A stretch of 64,000 nt of DNA from Platerodrilus igneus (GCA_036346225.1 JARFIW010000139.1:6696001-6760000); one strand, 5' to 3'; counted from the first letter of the stretch, positions 21,126 through 33,764 are shown. The notes: generated by a model not told the origin, from the sequence alone. A program made the numbers and translations.

Positions 21126-24100
21126 ACACATGAATGTTCCAAAAAATAATATTCCATGATGCTAATTTGGTCGACTGTATTGGGTTTCTGATCCCGTAGT
21201 CTTACGTTTTTGCAATTCAGCGCAGCATAATGATCTTATTTGTATGAGTGGTTTAATTCTCAAGAAAGATTAAGAGAAATACAAAACAAACCATAACAAA
21301 CATACTAGTAAGTTGAATGTATTTTTTTATTAAAAGCTGGTAATGGGAGTTAGATGATTTGTAAGTGTATCAACTCTCCTATTTAATTTTGTTGCTTGTG
21401 TTCCACTACTTGCTTAGATAATTCACTTAAACGTAATGTTGTGACTTAATTGTAATTGGTTGTCGGTAATTAATTTTATCACGCAATAGTTTAGTGAATT
21501 CTGATTTAAAATTATGATGGCCGAAAGTTATACCAACCACAAACGTGCGGAACGGTGGTTATTTTGAATCTAATTGAATCTAATAATTAGACAATCAATA
21601 TTCTTCAAATTATAATTCTGTAACACTGAATACCTCATATCTTGATTTGACTATTGGATTTGGTATTTTAGAGACCTGCGCTTATAAACGGATCTGTATT
21701 AACCGATTACTAGTCTGTTTAGTTGTAGATTCTGTAAAAGTATAATGCACTGTAAGTAATGTATTAAGCTATTCAGTAACAACTAATTCCTTAAAACGAC
21801 TGTAGGCTATCTTCTTAAAATAGTACACTTATAATTAACACTCGATGCACTAGTAATTTATATTTATTGTTACATACTAACTGTTGATTTCTAATTTATG
21901 TCGAGCATCAGCTATATTAATTTATATCACATGAATGTATTATTTTAACACTTAATTTAATTTATTTCATAATCACAACCTCATAACTCAGACTAAGCTG
22001 GTTCTCCTGAGTTGTGTGTCTTTATACTTAATTCAATTGTTCCTGATTGTTCCAAATACAAAAGAACATTATCTTTATTTATTCAAATAAGCTCGTATAT
22101 TGTTCCCTTTTGTAAGCTTTATAATGTATTTAATGGAACCCCTTGTAGGTATCAATCAATTTGTTGTTCCATTAACAGTCAAATGCATTGTCCCTTCTGA
22201 GTGTAGATTATCGCATTGTTACTGTATTTATGCCTTTAAGTTATACGTTGCTTTGGACATGTCTTTATACTGTGGCAATAAACAAGGCACCTCTCTCTTT
22301 CTTGTTTTTTCTCTCTGTGTTTTTTTCATGCTTTTTCTTTCTACTCCCTCACCCCTCTTTCTTTTTCTTTCACACAGTTATATGCCCCAGAAACCTACTT
22401 ACTTCTGTAGGCGTTTGTACCTAGTCGGATAATAAAGAGGGACAAACACCACCTAAAAGAACTAAAAAAATGATGTGACGAAAATCTCTTAAGAGAAGAG
22501 AAGTAGAGGTTTTGGAGTTAGAAATGGTTAGGTTTAAATTAATTTTTGTAGAAATTAGTAGACTCAAGTAGCAGAGAGAGAGAGCCATTTTTGTTCAGAA
22601 GAGTTTAAGGGTCGTCCACTTAAACTTAAGTAATTGTCAGGCAGGTTTTGGGAAAGAACAACAAACAAAAGTAAAACAATTTCACAGATAGGCCACCGAT
22701 GGGAAAATAATAGTCAGGTGCTGGCGTGCATGCAAACGCAAATGAAAAAAAAGTGTATAGTAATCTGCTTAAAGGATCTAAAATGAGACAAAAGGCAACG
22801 AAAAAGGATATTCGTAAAAATAGAAGAGTAAAATAAATATAGAAACGGATAAAAATCGCACGAATAATTCTGGAAAGTAATTGGCTAACCTTTCGACAGC
22901 AAATACAATATTAACAAGTTGATCAAAAAATTTAATTATGACGAAACCTAGCAAAAGTTAGTTCATAATTTTGGTATCTCATCTACAGCACACAATTACG
23001 AAACCCGTTACAAATCTTTTTAAAAATGAATGTATCTCGTATGTCGTATAATCCATAGAAGACTTAAAGGTTATAACCAAAAACGTATATTAATTAACAA
23101 CAGACACAATTGAAAATTCAAGTTCCGTCGATTCAATACGCCTAAGTTCTCTCACCACCGCATAATTAACCTTTAAAACAAAAATTTACACTCACTTCAG
23201 ACACGAATGCCAACAATCTTGATTTTATGATTACACTTGTATACTACAATTGAACTTTAAAACCTTAAAAACAATGATGGTAACCCAGAGATACTTAAAA
23301 TTTAATTTACGATCCTCTCTAAAAGTTCATGTACGAGTAATGACTGAAAGTTTACAAACTTTTCTCGGAAATAAAAATTTTATGGCGGATTGCATAAGTT
23401 ATCTCAAATGTGTATCTTGGGGAATATTTATGGGACAAAAGTGTGCTAGATGATCTAATTACATCAACAAAATAAAAGTAAGCGGTATTTTATCGAAGTC
23501 CTAACTTTCAAATTAATTTATGGACTTGCTGCAAAAAATTTGCATAAATTTCTTTCGATAGGGTGATAAATTAGATTAGGATATCATAAATTAATCAAGC
23601 GATAAGTTAATTAGTTGAGCTGCGAGTGACTGGAATGTAAGTGTGGCGTTTCAAAATGTGCAATTCCATTATTATATGTAAATGCATAAATAATGAAATC
23701 TATTAGAATATATTGTTCAAAGCCAGTTAACAATTTTTGTACCATATCCATTATTTAAAAAAGACTTCAATTATGTAGAAATTGGCAGTAGCCCTAAATA
23801 CATATGTACATATCCATCACGTTGTTCCATAGAGGGGTAAGACATTTCTTTCAAAACTCTTTTTTTTATATGAATTTTATCTTGTAAAACATTCTCCTTC
23901 CACACCTTCCTTTGTTAACATTCATACATCGTACTTCATTCCTTAAGCTTATCACTTTCATTATTTTCCACTGTCATTTACCATGTCCAACCACCTCTTT
24001 TCACATTTTATATAATCCCGTTAAATAATTGAAAGTGAGCTATAAAAAAATCTTTCACCAAGGTGTAATTAATTTAGCTATATTTTATAAGTACAATCTT

Positions 24101-24156
24101 TCACAAATAACCCAGAGTAGATACCAAAATTAGTACGTAAAAGCTATTTAAATATA
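21126..24156. other. No recognised gene; low-complexity pieces
   Basis: A pyrimidine-rich tract with CTCTCTCTTTCTT-type runs spans about 22288-22375 and explains the overlapping ORFs there. A short GAGAGAGAGA run lies near 22574. Confidence 0.45.
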
Positions 24157-25502
24157 CAGGGTTATTACAAATGAAATAGACAGTTTGGATAGGTTATAGA
24201 AAGTTTATTTTTGAAAAGTTAAGATTATTACTTATATGATTATAAAGAAGAAATGATTAAGTTTTTATATAAAATTTTTACAAATGTTCAATGTGTGCAC
24301 CTTTGGTAACACGACAGATATCAACACGGTAGTCGAATTCTTGCCACACGCTATTAAGCATGTAACGGTCAACTGTAGCAAGAGCATTTGTGATACGTTG
24401 TTTAAGTTCGTCGATATCAACAGGAAGCGGTGGTATGAAAACCTTGTCTTTTACATAACCCCATAAGAAATAGTCGCAGGGCATTAAATCTGGACTACGA
24501 GGTGGCCACGGCTTAAGCACAAGGTTTTCCTCACTTGCACGGCCGATCCATCGTCTAGGAAGATGTTCATCCAGATATTTTTTGACCTGTAAGTGCCAGT
24601 GAGGTGGAGCTCCATCTTATACAAAAACGAAGTTATCACTATCTTCCTGTAGTTGAAGCATTAACCATTCGTGTAACATGTCCAGATAAATTACTCTGGT
24701 TATTGACACTTCGTGAAAGAAGAACGGCCCGTAAACCTTTTCACGAGATAAAGCGCAAAACACGTTAACTTTAGGGGAATCGCGTATATGTTGTAAAGTC
24801 GCTCCTGGGTTTTCTGTGCCCCATATCCTTACATTATGTCTATTAACTTTTCCACTAATGTGAAAGGTACATTCGTCACTGAAAATTAGGCGATTAAAGA
24901 ATGTGTCATCATTTTCGAGACATTGTTGCATCTCCAGACAAAAATTGTTACGTACGACTTTATCACCGGCATTTAAACTTTGTACTAACTGCAATTTATA
25001 CGGTTTCATTTTCAAACGTTTCCGCAGAATTTTCCACACAGTAGGTTGAGGAATTTGCAATTCTAAACTTGCTGATGTAGTCGATTGTCTTGGACTTCGT
25101 AAATAAACATCACGAACACTATCGATTTGTTTTTTTTTTAACAGGAGGTCTTCCAGTACTCTTTCTTTTACACAGACATCCACTATTTTCGAAACGCTTA
25201 TACCAGTCATAGATTGATTGCCTTGTTGGTGGTGTTTTACCGTATTTTGTTCTGAAATGACGCTGCACAACAATAACAGACTTTGTTTTGGCTAATTCAA
25301 GAACACAATAAGCTTTCTCCACTTTAATAGCGACCATTTTGCTAGACTGGTCGTTGTTTTAACAGCAGTACCAACCTAACAGTTGTACCAACATAAACTT
25401 TAAGAAATTCCCTATAAACCTATCTCGCTTACTATATTCAAATACACCAGTCTGATTTTTTAAAGGCTATCCAAACTGTCTATTTCATTTGTAATAACCC
25501 TG
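24157..25502 (-). mobile_element. Tc1/mariner-like DNA transposon, full length, mutated
   Basis: Ends are 36-bp terminal inverted repeats beginning CAGGGTTATTACAAATGAAA at 24157 and its complement ending at 25502. Each end is flanked by TA (24155-24156, 25503-25504), the target duplication of this superfamily. The 1346-bp element holds one minus-strand transposase gene with a frameshift and a nonsense codon. Confidence 0.93.
24278..25337 (-). pseudogene. Tc1/mariner-like transposase, two disabling mutations
   Basis: Cut-and-paste transposase. The ATG at 25337 opens a helix-turn-helix region (QRHFRTKYGKTPPTRQSIYDWYKRF). The second half includes RSPRQSTTSASLELQIPQPTVW, a second DNA-binding unit, then the catalytic domain: LIFSDECTF (first Asp), DGAPPHWHLQ (second Asp) and PWPPRSPDLMPCDYFLWG (third Asp). 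Two breaks are visible: a ten-A run at about 25130-25139, one base too long, shifts the frame, and a TAA at about 24617 precedes DGAPPH where related proteins usually have Gln. By direct count 46 residues separate the second and third catalytic Asp, more than the 34 of classical mariners. The C-terminal end is at 24278. Confidence 0.88.
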
Positions 25503-26040
25503 TATAAACATAAGTATTACTATTCCTAAATAAAAAGCAAAACAAAATGGCAAAAATCAAGCTAAGTAAATATCAGCATCAACTATATTGCAGTGGTTTT
25601 CTAGAAAGGTCCTTTTTGGTCGGCTCGCTAATTCGTGCCCCACACTTCGGACGTCATAAATATGCTCTATACTCTCTTAATGTTTGTAGCCCCATGCTTG
25701 GGAAACCATAAAAATGTACTGTAGTTACCCTGGAATCATGCCCCACTATCCCTCCTTCTGAAATAAAAATAAAACTCCACCAAATTGTCGCTAAATAAAA
25801 CTTCGTTACAAATTTCTTGAATTTCGATATGTTCTAGTTTGGTATTTACAAAAATTGTTTTTTCGAGTTGATCTACCACGGCTAGCTCTGCTCCCTACCT
25901 TCTACGATATACTCACCACGGCTACTCATTCTCTCAACATCTTTCTAATAAAAGAAATAAAAAAATAAAATATTTCCAAAAAACATACACCCTTTTATTC
26001 ATATAACTCAAATAATTATTCGCATAATCTCAATATTTAC
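25503..26040. other. No recognised gene
   Basis: AT-rich sequence between the transposon and the R1 repeat. Nothing diagnostic. Confidence 0.4.
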
Positions 26041-27935
26041 AAATCATTTCACGATCAAACATTCACACATTGGTTCGCTATTGAAACATTAATCTAAAAT
26101 CCTCGTGAGCTTTTATGTTACTCTATATGACAAAATTTCATTTTAAGCAGATGGGCCTCTCCTAAAACCCTAAATTTACGTTCTCCAGGCCTATGTTCAG
26201 CTCATTATAAACCTTTAATTTTGTATGCCTAAAATATTGCATCAGCAAGTTATGCTAAAGACCCGTTTACTTCTTACACCATAAAAGGTTTTATTCAAGT
26301 ATTTACACCCTCAGATTTAAATTATTGTCTTTTATATATGTCAAACAAATTACTTTTCAGTTTCCAAAAATTTCAGCAAATAACTCAAAACACACAGTAT
26401 TTTTGATAACACCATATCATCACAACAGTTCAACAACAAAAAAAAAAACGTTACCTGGAATGTTCTTCTAAATCACTATAGCTGTAGTTGATCTTCACCA
26501 GACCCACATTCTTGGATTACACCATCTTGCTACTTTCCAACTTTGACTGCAATTCTCTTAACTCGTTCATCCAGTTCGCCACCAATTTGTGGACGCCTTC
26601 CACACGAATGCTTGTACAAAACCCAGACTTCGCTTCCTTCTCCAACTAACTCGTTCATCCAGTTCTCCAATAATTCGCTTACTTACTTGTCATCCTGCTT
26701 TAATGGTCTTAATTATTTCTAATTATGTTCAGCCCGTTTAAATTACTTGCACCAACTCGTGCATTTCAAACACTTGTAAATTATTTGGACTGCACTATTA
26801 CACGATTTTCAGCTAGGATGCTCTTCTCTATGCTACCAAAAGTAAGTGATGCGGCTCAGAAAATAAGAGAGAGATTGTCCCCTCTAGCAATCCTTATATT
26901 GCCTCAAAAAACCACCTTTTGTGTCACGTATTTTCGCTGCATTCTCTGAACTCCGGTAACTGCCACTCAATTCCATAAATTTTTAGATGTACACAACACA
27001 TAACGAACTTTGAAGACCGAAAATTTTACCACCCCTACGACATTATACTTGAAAATACGCTAAACTAACCAACCGTCCAATTGTTCTGTGAACTGTGTCT
27101 CTTTCCTATCGCCTCTCCTAATCCTAACCGCGCCTCTTAATGTCCGCGTCTATATTCTTATTCCACTCATACGTTTATAATCACCTTTCCTGTCTTTGTC
27201 TTATGGTCCCACTATTGCCCTATTGTCTACGTTTCAAGATCCTTTCTTCTACATGTGCGCCTTGAAAAATTGATATCGTGTGACGTAAAACCTGTTGCAT
27301 TTGCGCCCCTATCTTAGCCTCTATAAATATTTGTTTACCGCGCTCTTGAAACTGTTTGTTACTCAAACACGCTATATTTTCCATCTGCCTGTATTACATT
27401 TTAAAGATTTTTTGTCCCTTACATTTTTATCAATCTGTTTATGAAATACCTGTCGGTTAACCTTGTGTCTTTCCGTTGAAATGTTTTGTTAACGTCTTCT
27501 AGCCTTCACAAGAAATGCTTATCTCCTTCAAGCTTTTATTCCTTGAAACCTTGACTTGTTTTGCTGTCTTACACTTTGTAACGTTCTACAAACTGCTTTA
27601 GTTTACTATCTTAAATAATTGTCCGTTGCTTAAGTTATGGATTTTTACCGTGCAGAGCTTTAATACTGCTAATTTGTGCACGTAAAATTTTCATCCTTGC
27701 ATCAACTTAATGTATACAAATTATTGATTTGAACTGAAAATATGCCCTTTTATTTCCAATTAATTAATTTGAAGCGTAATACATAAATTATTGTTTTGCG
27801 CTTATATTATATCCGTTTTTATTACAATTTTATTTAATTAAAGCGTAATAAATAAATTATCGTTTTCTATGTACAGGGTGTTTACACGAATACACATTTG
27901 ACCTATTTACACATATTTAGCCTAACCCGTCACAG

Positions 27936-27937
<2 letters not shown>
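26040..27937 (-). repeat. Dispersed repeat R1 (related to 28990-30718)
   Basis: Landmarks shared in order with 28990-30718: CACAACAGTTCAACAA...CGTTACCTGGAA near 26420-26460, GAGAGAGATTGTCCC near 26865, AAATAAATTAT..TTTTGCGC near 27770, and TACAGGGTGTTT at 27874. It ends at a (TA)n tract. On the minus strand CCAG/GTAACG (26449-26456) is a splice-donor-like junction, repeated in R2. The similarity is diverged and was judged by eye. The function is unknown. Confidence 0.45.

Positions 27938-27986
<49 letters not shown>
27938..27986. repeat. (TA)n microsatellite
   Basis: About 24 TA units, left border of the hammerhead-bearing unit at 27987-28582. Confidence 0.95.
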
Positions 27987-27988
<2 letters not shown>

Positions 27989-28578
27989 AAGACAAGTTAT
28001 TTGCAGTCCGCAATAAGAAAATTGAATATAAAGTAAGATGTATCTGTAAACAAACTCTTATGGAAATAATAAAAGCCATTGACAAATACAAATCGGGCTG
28101 GTAGTTATATAGCCATTAACAAAACATTAGCATTATTAATTCATAGGGGAGGAAACATCCACTGACCAATGGTTTCGGCTTGTTAGCCTCATCAGAGTGG
28201 ACTGTTCCCAAGAACCCTATGAAGTAATCGAAGCTATTATAATGATATAATTTCGAAACAATCACTGTACTATGGCAAAAGTAAATAAAACCGCCATCAG
28301 GTGATAAAACACCAACACTACTAAAGTGTGGAAGTACAGAATTGAACCGAAACTACATAATAAATTTTAAAAATGACTATAAAAGTACGTTGGGCCTTTG
28401 AGATTTGCGGAATGTTACAGCAAAATTTATTTGCTAACGAGAAGGTTTGTTACGTTCCTCCCCTATGAATTAATAAAGCTAATGTTTTGTTAATGGCTAT
28501 ATAACTACCAGCCCGATTTGTATTTGTCAATGGCTCTTATTATTTCCATAAGAGTTTGTTTACAGATACATCTTACTT

Positions 28579-28582
<4 letters not shown>
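27987..28582 (-). mobile_element. Non-autonomous hammerhead-bearing unit with inverted terminal arms
   Basis: About 600 bp enclosed by two (TA)n tracts. Arms of about 128 bp (28026-28154 and 28455-28582) are inverted copies with only a few mismatches. A complete hammerhead ribozyme lies on the minus strand next to the left arm (28158-28201). There is no ORF. The unit resembles a PLE- or retrozyme-derived element that acquired or arose as an inverted end pair. It is unrelated in sequence to the 297-bp monomers of the first array. Confidence 0.7.
28158..28201 (-). ncRNA. Type I hammerhead ribozyme motif, second family
   Basis: Minus strand: stem I TCCACT, core CTGATGA, stem-loop II GGCT-AACA-AGCC, GAAA, short stem III built on CCATTGG, cleavage triplet GTC, stem I partner AGTGGA (perfect). 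Every core residue is present. The self-complementary stem III region could pair between two molecules, as proposed for PLE hammerheads. Confidence 0.88.

Positions 28583-28621
<39 letters not shown>
28583..28621. repeat. (TA)n microsatellite
   Basis: About 18 TA units, right border of the hammerhead-bearing unit, followed by TTGCCGTGG. Confidence 0.92.
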
Positions 28622-28623
<2 letters not shown>

Positions 28624-28796
28624 CCGTGGAATGTCTAATTTAAGTCACAGGAACTGGTACTTTCTTACAAACATTCAAGTCCTACAGATTGAGCGTCATA
28701 AATTGCCGTGCAATGTGACTTTTAGATCCGGACCTTACCAGTTTTCAAAAATTAATAATTTTCAAACACATAAAATTTTTACAAAAATTTTCTTAC

Positions 28797-28959
28797 CCGG
28801 ATTCTGCTTCATCGAATTAATTTCTTCAGCATCTTCCCTGGCTAGCTCAGCTGTGCCTCCTTTCGGATACCTAAATTTACTATCATTCTCTTTACCGTTC
28901 ACACACCATTCAATAAAATCACAAAATAATACAACAATCATACAATATTTATTAACCAC
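28797..28959 (-). other. Candidate 5' exon inside a dispersed repeat
   Basis: An open minus frame of 55 codons (MVNKYC... to NSMKQNPG) runs into a splice-donor-like CCGG/GTAAGA at 28796/28797. The stretch around CCTGGCTAGCTCAG also occurs at 53756-53766, likewise close to a donor-like GTAAGT, so this is more likely part of a repeated transcription unit than a host gene exon. No protein family recognised. Confidence 0.3.
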
Positions 28960-28989
28960 TATTTACAAATAATAATTCATGGTTATGTA

Positions 28990-30716
28990 CAGTTCGGTGC
29001 TTAAGTTACACCCCAATAAATGCTATCTTTGTAAAGTCCTTGTTTTTAAAATTGAAATTTCAAACACATTTAATGCAACAGGAGTAAATGGGCCCCAAAT
29101 AATACCTTATCTTTATTTATTACCGCTCACTGGAGTATGGTAAGCTCATGATAACCCAGTTTATTAATGTATGCTTTCCACTTTGCATACTATGACTACA
29201 AACTTAAAAAAAAACCCATGTACTCTTAACAATTAAATTTAAATTCATCAAGAAATTTAACAAGCTTTACGTACACCTTTTGTTTTAAATTCCAAAATAC
29301 CATAATAATAGTCAGTTATACGTATCTTTTTCAATACGTTAAATTAGCAAAAATAACCCTCAAAGTTCACTCACACATCACAAATAATTTCAACAGTTTA
29401 TAAAAAAAAACAGCAAATTCAAATGCGTTACCTGGAAAAAGCGTCAAAACTCCATCTCCATTGAAAAAGCTCTATATTCCTGAACTCCTCGGCTTCGTGA
29501 TTATGCGCTGCTCCACCAGCTATTTATAGATGACAACTCAGTTTAAGCTGAGTTTCGTGCTACCAATAAACACCAATTCCAACATATAAATCCATGTATA
29601 TTACACTTGTTTATTATTGCATAATTAATTTACGAGCTTGTTAAAGTATTCGTGGACCTCAGTTAAATTTAAATTACACTCTATTATACTCGCGTTACTA
29701 ACTATAAGGCCACCAATAATCTAATACTATTTCATTGAATGTTACAAATTTTTAATAGCGACAAGCTTTGTCAGTTGATTATATTACGTTGTTACGCGAT
29801 ACAAAATTAAAGAGAGAGCACTCCTAATTCTCCCAGAGTATTTATATCATAAAACTAGGCCCCCTTGGCCACACTTTACGCGATATACTTAATCGAAACT
29901 TCCAAAAATATTCCCCCGTCAATACGCTATATCAGACAAACTATCACATTCACCTGTCGCGTGTTTGTCTGTTGTAAAACTATCTATTTCGACCAATGAT
30001 ACACTTCAGTGAGGTCTTAAAACTCCGCCTGTAATATCTCTATTCCTGTCTTATGCATATTTGAAGTTGCGTTCTAACCTTGCTTGAGTTGTAGAAAATC
30101 GATATAGCTGCCCGCGTCTTTATGAACTCCACGTGGATCGAATACGTGCCTATTCAAGTGAATGCTTTTATGCCCGTCTCATTCTGAAGCATATTATAGA
30201 TTGTTCATCCCTTCTGCTATTTAAGAAACTTTTGTTAGCGTTTATGCGAAACCACCAACGGTTGAACAATATTTCCTTGAAGCTCGCCTCATTATCTTCA
30301 CAAATAAGCGGAAGACGACCTTTCCAACATACAGGTGTGCTCAATTAATGATCGTTTAAAATAACACTTCTCGGAGCTTACGTTTCAAAGTGTTTTATAT
30401 AACCGACGTCTGTTTGTTCGTTAAGAAAGCTTTTCGCTTTGGGATTATCGATTTTATGCTCTGATGCGTTTTCTGACGTTATAACCCGTTGAATTAAGAT
30501 GAATTAAATTAATTAATAATTTCTATTGGTTTATACAATTTATTTTCTTTATGAACCTATTAACTTTTAATTCCTAATTATAAAATTATGTCAATGCTTG
30601 TTAATTTAAATTAAATAAATGAAATAAATTTTGCGCGTAAATATTATGTTCCTTCCTCTATACAGGGTGTTTGAAATTGCATTGTGTATCCCTAAATTTA
30701 ATCCTTTAAATCCACT

Positions 30717-30718
<2 letters not shown>
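28990..30718 (-). repeat. Dispersed repeat R2 (related to R1)
   Basis: Same order of landmarks as R1: CAACAGTTTATAAAAAAAAA...CGTTACCTGGAA at 29391-29436, AGAGAGAGCACTCC near 29810, AAATTTTGCGCG near 30627, TACAGGGTGTTT at 30662, then (TA)n. On the minus strand a TATAAATAGC element (about 29519-29528) lies 90 bp upstream of a donor-like CCAG/GTAACG (29426-29433), suggesting a promoter and short first exon. Confidence 0.45.

Positions 30719-30758
<40 letters not shown>
30719..30758. repeat. (TA)n microsatellite
   Basis: About 19 TA units, left border of the PLE fragment at 30759-31676. Confidence 0.93.
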
Positions 30759-30764
<6 letters not shown>

Positions 30765-31105
30765 TTATCGAACTTCTAGCCCCACTATTGGGTGTCACTT
30801 TTATTTATTATAATGTTAGTCTCGTTTTATAAAAAGAAACTTTATTGTTTAGCATTAAAAAAAAACAATTCAGATATTGGTTGTGTGAAGCTTTATAAAA
30901 GGATGTTGATAATTAATACCAAAAATACCTTGGTTACAGAACTGATATCTTTTAATCTCTGGGTTAATCTTTGTTTTGTTTCGAATAGAACTTATTTGAA
31001 CTGGGTTCTATATTTAAATAAGCTCTCATCCAAATATATATGAAACCAACACCTGGCACCCTCTTTTTCGGTTGCCCTAATCTAATATTTTACAAATGTA
31101 AGACA

Positions 31106-31231
31106 ACTGTAGATATTTTAGACACTGAAAACAATGACAACAAGAGAAACGTAATGGAAACTTTACACATATATAAATACCCGAATACCATAAACTCAAA
31201 AACTGACCAAGATGGAACTATGAATATTTAG
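31106..31231 (+). CDS. C-terminal fragment of PLE GIY-YIG endonuclease
   Basis: The frame reads VDILDTENNDNKRNVMETL followed by HIYKYPNTINSKTD. This matches, in order, the end of the GIY-YIG domain at 60298-60555 (INILNTETNDNKRNILETI ... NCINSK). In PLEs this C-terminal endonuclease nicks the target for reverse transcription. The GIY and YIG strands and the catalytic Arg are missing here, so it is a remnant. Homology begins at about 31103; the ORF start at 31040 is unrelated. Confidence 0.7.
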   Translation, partial: TVDILDTENNDNKRNVMETLHIYKYPNTINSKTDQDGTMNI

Positions 31232-31536
31232 CACAATTTAATTTGTAAAAGATGAATATTCTGAATTTTAACAAAAATATTCTACCATTATTTAGACCAT
31301 TAAAAATCCCCACATATTTGAATACACCATGTTGCAGAGTGATTAAATATTAGATCACACAACCAATTATATTATTGTTATTGAAGCGAAACTGTGATAC
31401 AAGTTAAAATGTTAGTTTGTAGAATTATTTGTTTGTTTTGACTTATACTATACTATAATTAAAATTGCACAATGGTATGTATACATATGTATAAAAGTCT
31501 AATAATTGTTAACACATTGTTTTAGTATTTATAGAT

Positions 31537-31580
31537 AAATTTATTGATTATGGTGTTACCGAAACGCGTCAAATAAAAGA
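31537..31580 (+). ncRNA. Decayed hammerhead-like motif in PLE 3' region
   Basis: Stem-loop II GGT-GTT-ACC followed by GAAACGCGTC at 31561-31570 is the right half of a hammerhead with minimal stem III. The left core reads TTGATTA instead of CTGATGA, and stem I pairing is poor, so it is probably inactive. Confidence 0.5.
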
Positions 31581-31676
31581 TTATCACTACATTTGTTATT
31601 ACTTGCTTATATGTGAAACTTTTTCAATATACCAAGATTTAGTAATGACCTATATCCAAGATTATTTTACCCTTAT

Positions 31677-31759
<83 letters not shown>
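31677..31759. repeat. (TA)n microsatellite
   Basis: About 40 TA units with one interruption (TATTATAT near 31702). It separates the PLE fragment from a copy of the window-start repeat. Confidence 0.95.
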
Positions 31760-31760
<1 letters not shown>

Positions 31761-32030
31761 TCAAATTTAGACCAGGGTAGAAAATTAATTAACGACATCA
31801 AACAATTTTAATCACCTTGTATAAAGAAACAAATAGAAATTACGTGCGAAATTTATATTAATCAATTCAATTTTTAAGTAACGGGTATTAAACAAAGTGT
31901 ACAAGTAATAATCAATATTTAATTAGTTTTCGCTAAAAATTAAAGGGTAGAAGTCAATGCCATTCATTATTATTTTAATTAGACTTAATTGAACGATTAT
32001 TAAGGTATAATATGCATAAAAGCTTTTAAA
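31760..32030 (-). repeat. Dispersed repeat, second copy of 1-580 (inverted)
   Basis: The reverse complement matches 525-580 and 100-270 of the window, with the intervening segment absent. Like the first copy it abuts a (TA)n tract. Confidence 0.6.
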
Positions 32031-32639
32031 AACCCAATAATACCAAACATGAGACGCATTGCTAGCATACAGATATATCAAGAGGGTTAAAATACGTGGA
32101 ATATCCAAATCGTAGAAGTATTACGATTGAACACCTGCGTATTTTTAAATATCACGTTCTGTTTAATTTGTTTGGATAAACATGAAAATTCTGCGTATAT
32201 TGCAAACGGTCGGTTAAACCGTAGCTTATATTAACGAGAAAGGCTAGTTGAGGGGTTATTTAACTCAAATAGGAATACACGTGGATTCAAATAACCGATA
32301 GTAAAGAATATCGATTTGCACCATTCAGACCAGGGTAGAAAGAGACGGATAAAATGCGCAAAGCAGAGACACAGATAATAAAAAGCCGGATTTGAGAAGC
32401 GTCACTAGCTTTACGATTGGTTGAAATAAGATGCAGATATGAGAGGTGGAAACAACAATTTCTATATAAAATTAATTAGTTGTTTGCAGACGCGTGGCGC
32501 GACGTGTAAAAATTTCTTAGATTTAACTGGCACGAGTGCAAAATTTTAGTAGAATCGCTGTGCCGGACTGTCGAAAAGGGAACATAGAATGCGAAATTCT
32601 AAAAATTGTCCGTTGCGGGACAAATCCGACGTGCAAGCG

Positions 32640-33156
32640 GACTATTATATAAACCCGTGCTAATATGCGTTTCGCTCTCTTAGATTTTCGATTTTTATTC
32701 AATACTTTAAACAGTTTGGCTCTTAGATTTTTGATTTTATTGAATACTTAAACAGTTTTCTCTGTTTATTTTTTGATGCTATACGATACTGCAAGCAGAA
32801 TACGTGCTACGATACAAGTTATTATGCATTAGTGCACTTAGAAAAGATAGATAAGTAGCGATAAATAAATACATTTAAGTATGCAGCTTTGTATAGCGTG
32901 AACGAATCATGAATTGCTTTGCTAATTTTCGGGAGTGAGTAATCAAGTGTTATTCGTAAACGTGATTGGATCCACAAAACAAGATTTAGATATACATAGA
33001 TGAGTTCCTGAGAAGTCCTGAACCAATTTAGACGAATGGTGGTGTACAAAAATTTTAAAAGCGTTCAGAATCTAAAGCCGTAAACATAGACCAGCTGGAA
33101 TGGTGGAATTAGCAAGTCCGATGTGCATTGAAGCCACGAGTGCAGTAACCTTCAGG
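32640..33156 (+). promoter_or_regulatory. Possible promoter and untranslated first exon
   Basis: A TATATAAAC element at about 32645-32654 follows a GC-richer stretch. About 500 bp downstream lies a donor-like CTTCAG/GTAAAT near 33155. No start codon followed by a convincing frame was found. It may be an LTR-like or repeat promoter rather than a host one. Confidence 0.2.
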
Positions 33157-33725
33157 TAAATTATACAATTTTGTTCGATCTTTGATGTTTTGGTGGGTGT
33201 TGGATACCTTTATAATTTGTTTGATAAAAATGGACAGTAGTGAATTTGTATAAACAACAAATTTTTAATTTTAAGGTGAAATTTTCTTGTTTAAGTAGAA
33301 AGGAGTATTTAGCAGTTTATGTTTTGATTATGATGAAAATTTGGGTCTGTCTTTGAGCTCAATTAGACTAACCTGTTTAATTAACGTAAAAGGGTGGGAG
33401 ATGCTCCCTTTTATTCAGACTTAGGTCTGCACATATTGTTAACTACATTAGTATGCATCCTACAAGGACTTTAATTCTGGATGCAAATTAAAATGATGAC
33501 AAATTTAAACTTGAAATTTTATGATACTGAAATTTATGCTGAAATTTAATTTTGAAATTTTAATGTATTATGAATATTGATGTAAATAGAGTTAACGTTG
33601 ATGTTTGTGGTAGGAATGTGTTTTTTTTTATGAATGAGGATGAAAGTTTTAACTAGGTGAGCAGCCGAGGCGGAAAGAGTAAAAAGGCGATTTTCAGAAG
33701 AGATTCAACAGGGCGAGAATCACCT

Positions 33726-33727
<2 letters not shown>

Positions 33728-33762
<35 letters not shown>
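33728..33762. repeat. (TA)n microsatellite
   Basis: About 17 TA units. With 36527-36565 it encloses the A-X-A repeat block. Confidence 0.93.

Positions 33763-33764
<2 letters not shown>

Larger units (their letters stand above)
30759..31676 (+). mobile_element. Penelope-like element fragment, 3' part
   Basis: Lies between two (TA)n tracts. It contains the last part of a GIY-YIG endonuclease reading frame, a 3' untranslated region with a decayed hammerhead (31537-31580), and the 3' end motif TGACCTATATCCAAG at 31646-31660, also seen at 60966-60980 and 61374-61388. The first 330 bp show no reverse transcriptase similarity and may be of other origin. Confidence 0.65.

Noticed and set aside
22100..22432. 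110-aa hydrophobic ORF
   Set aside because: Results from a pyrimidine-rich low-complexity tract read as Phe/Leu/Ser.
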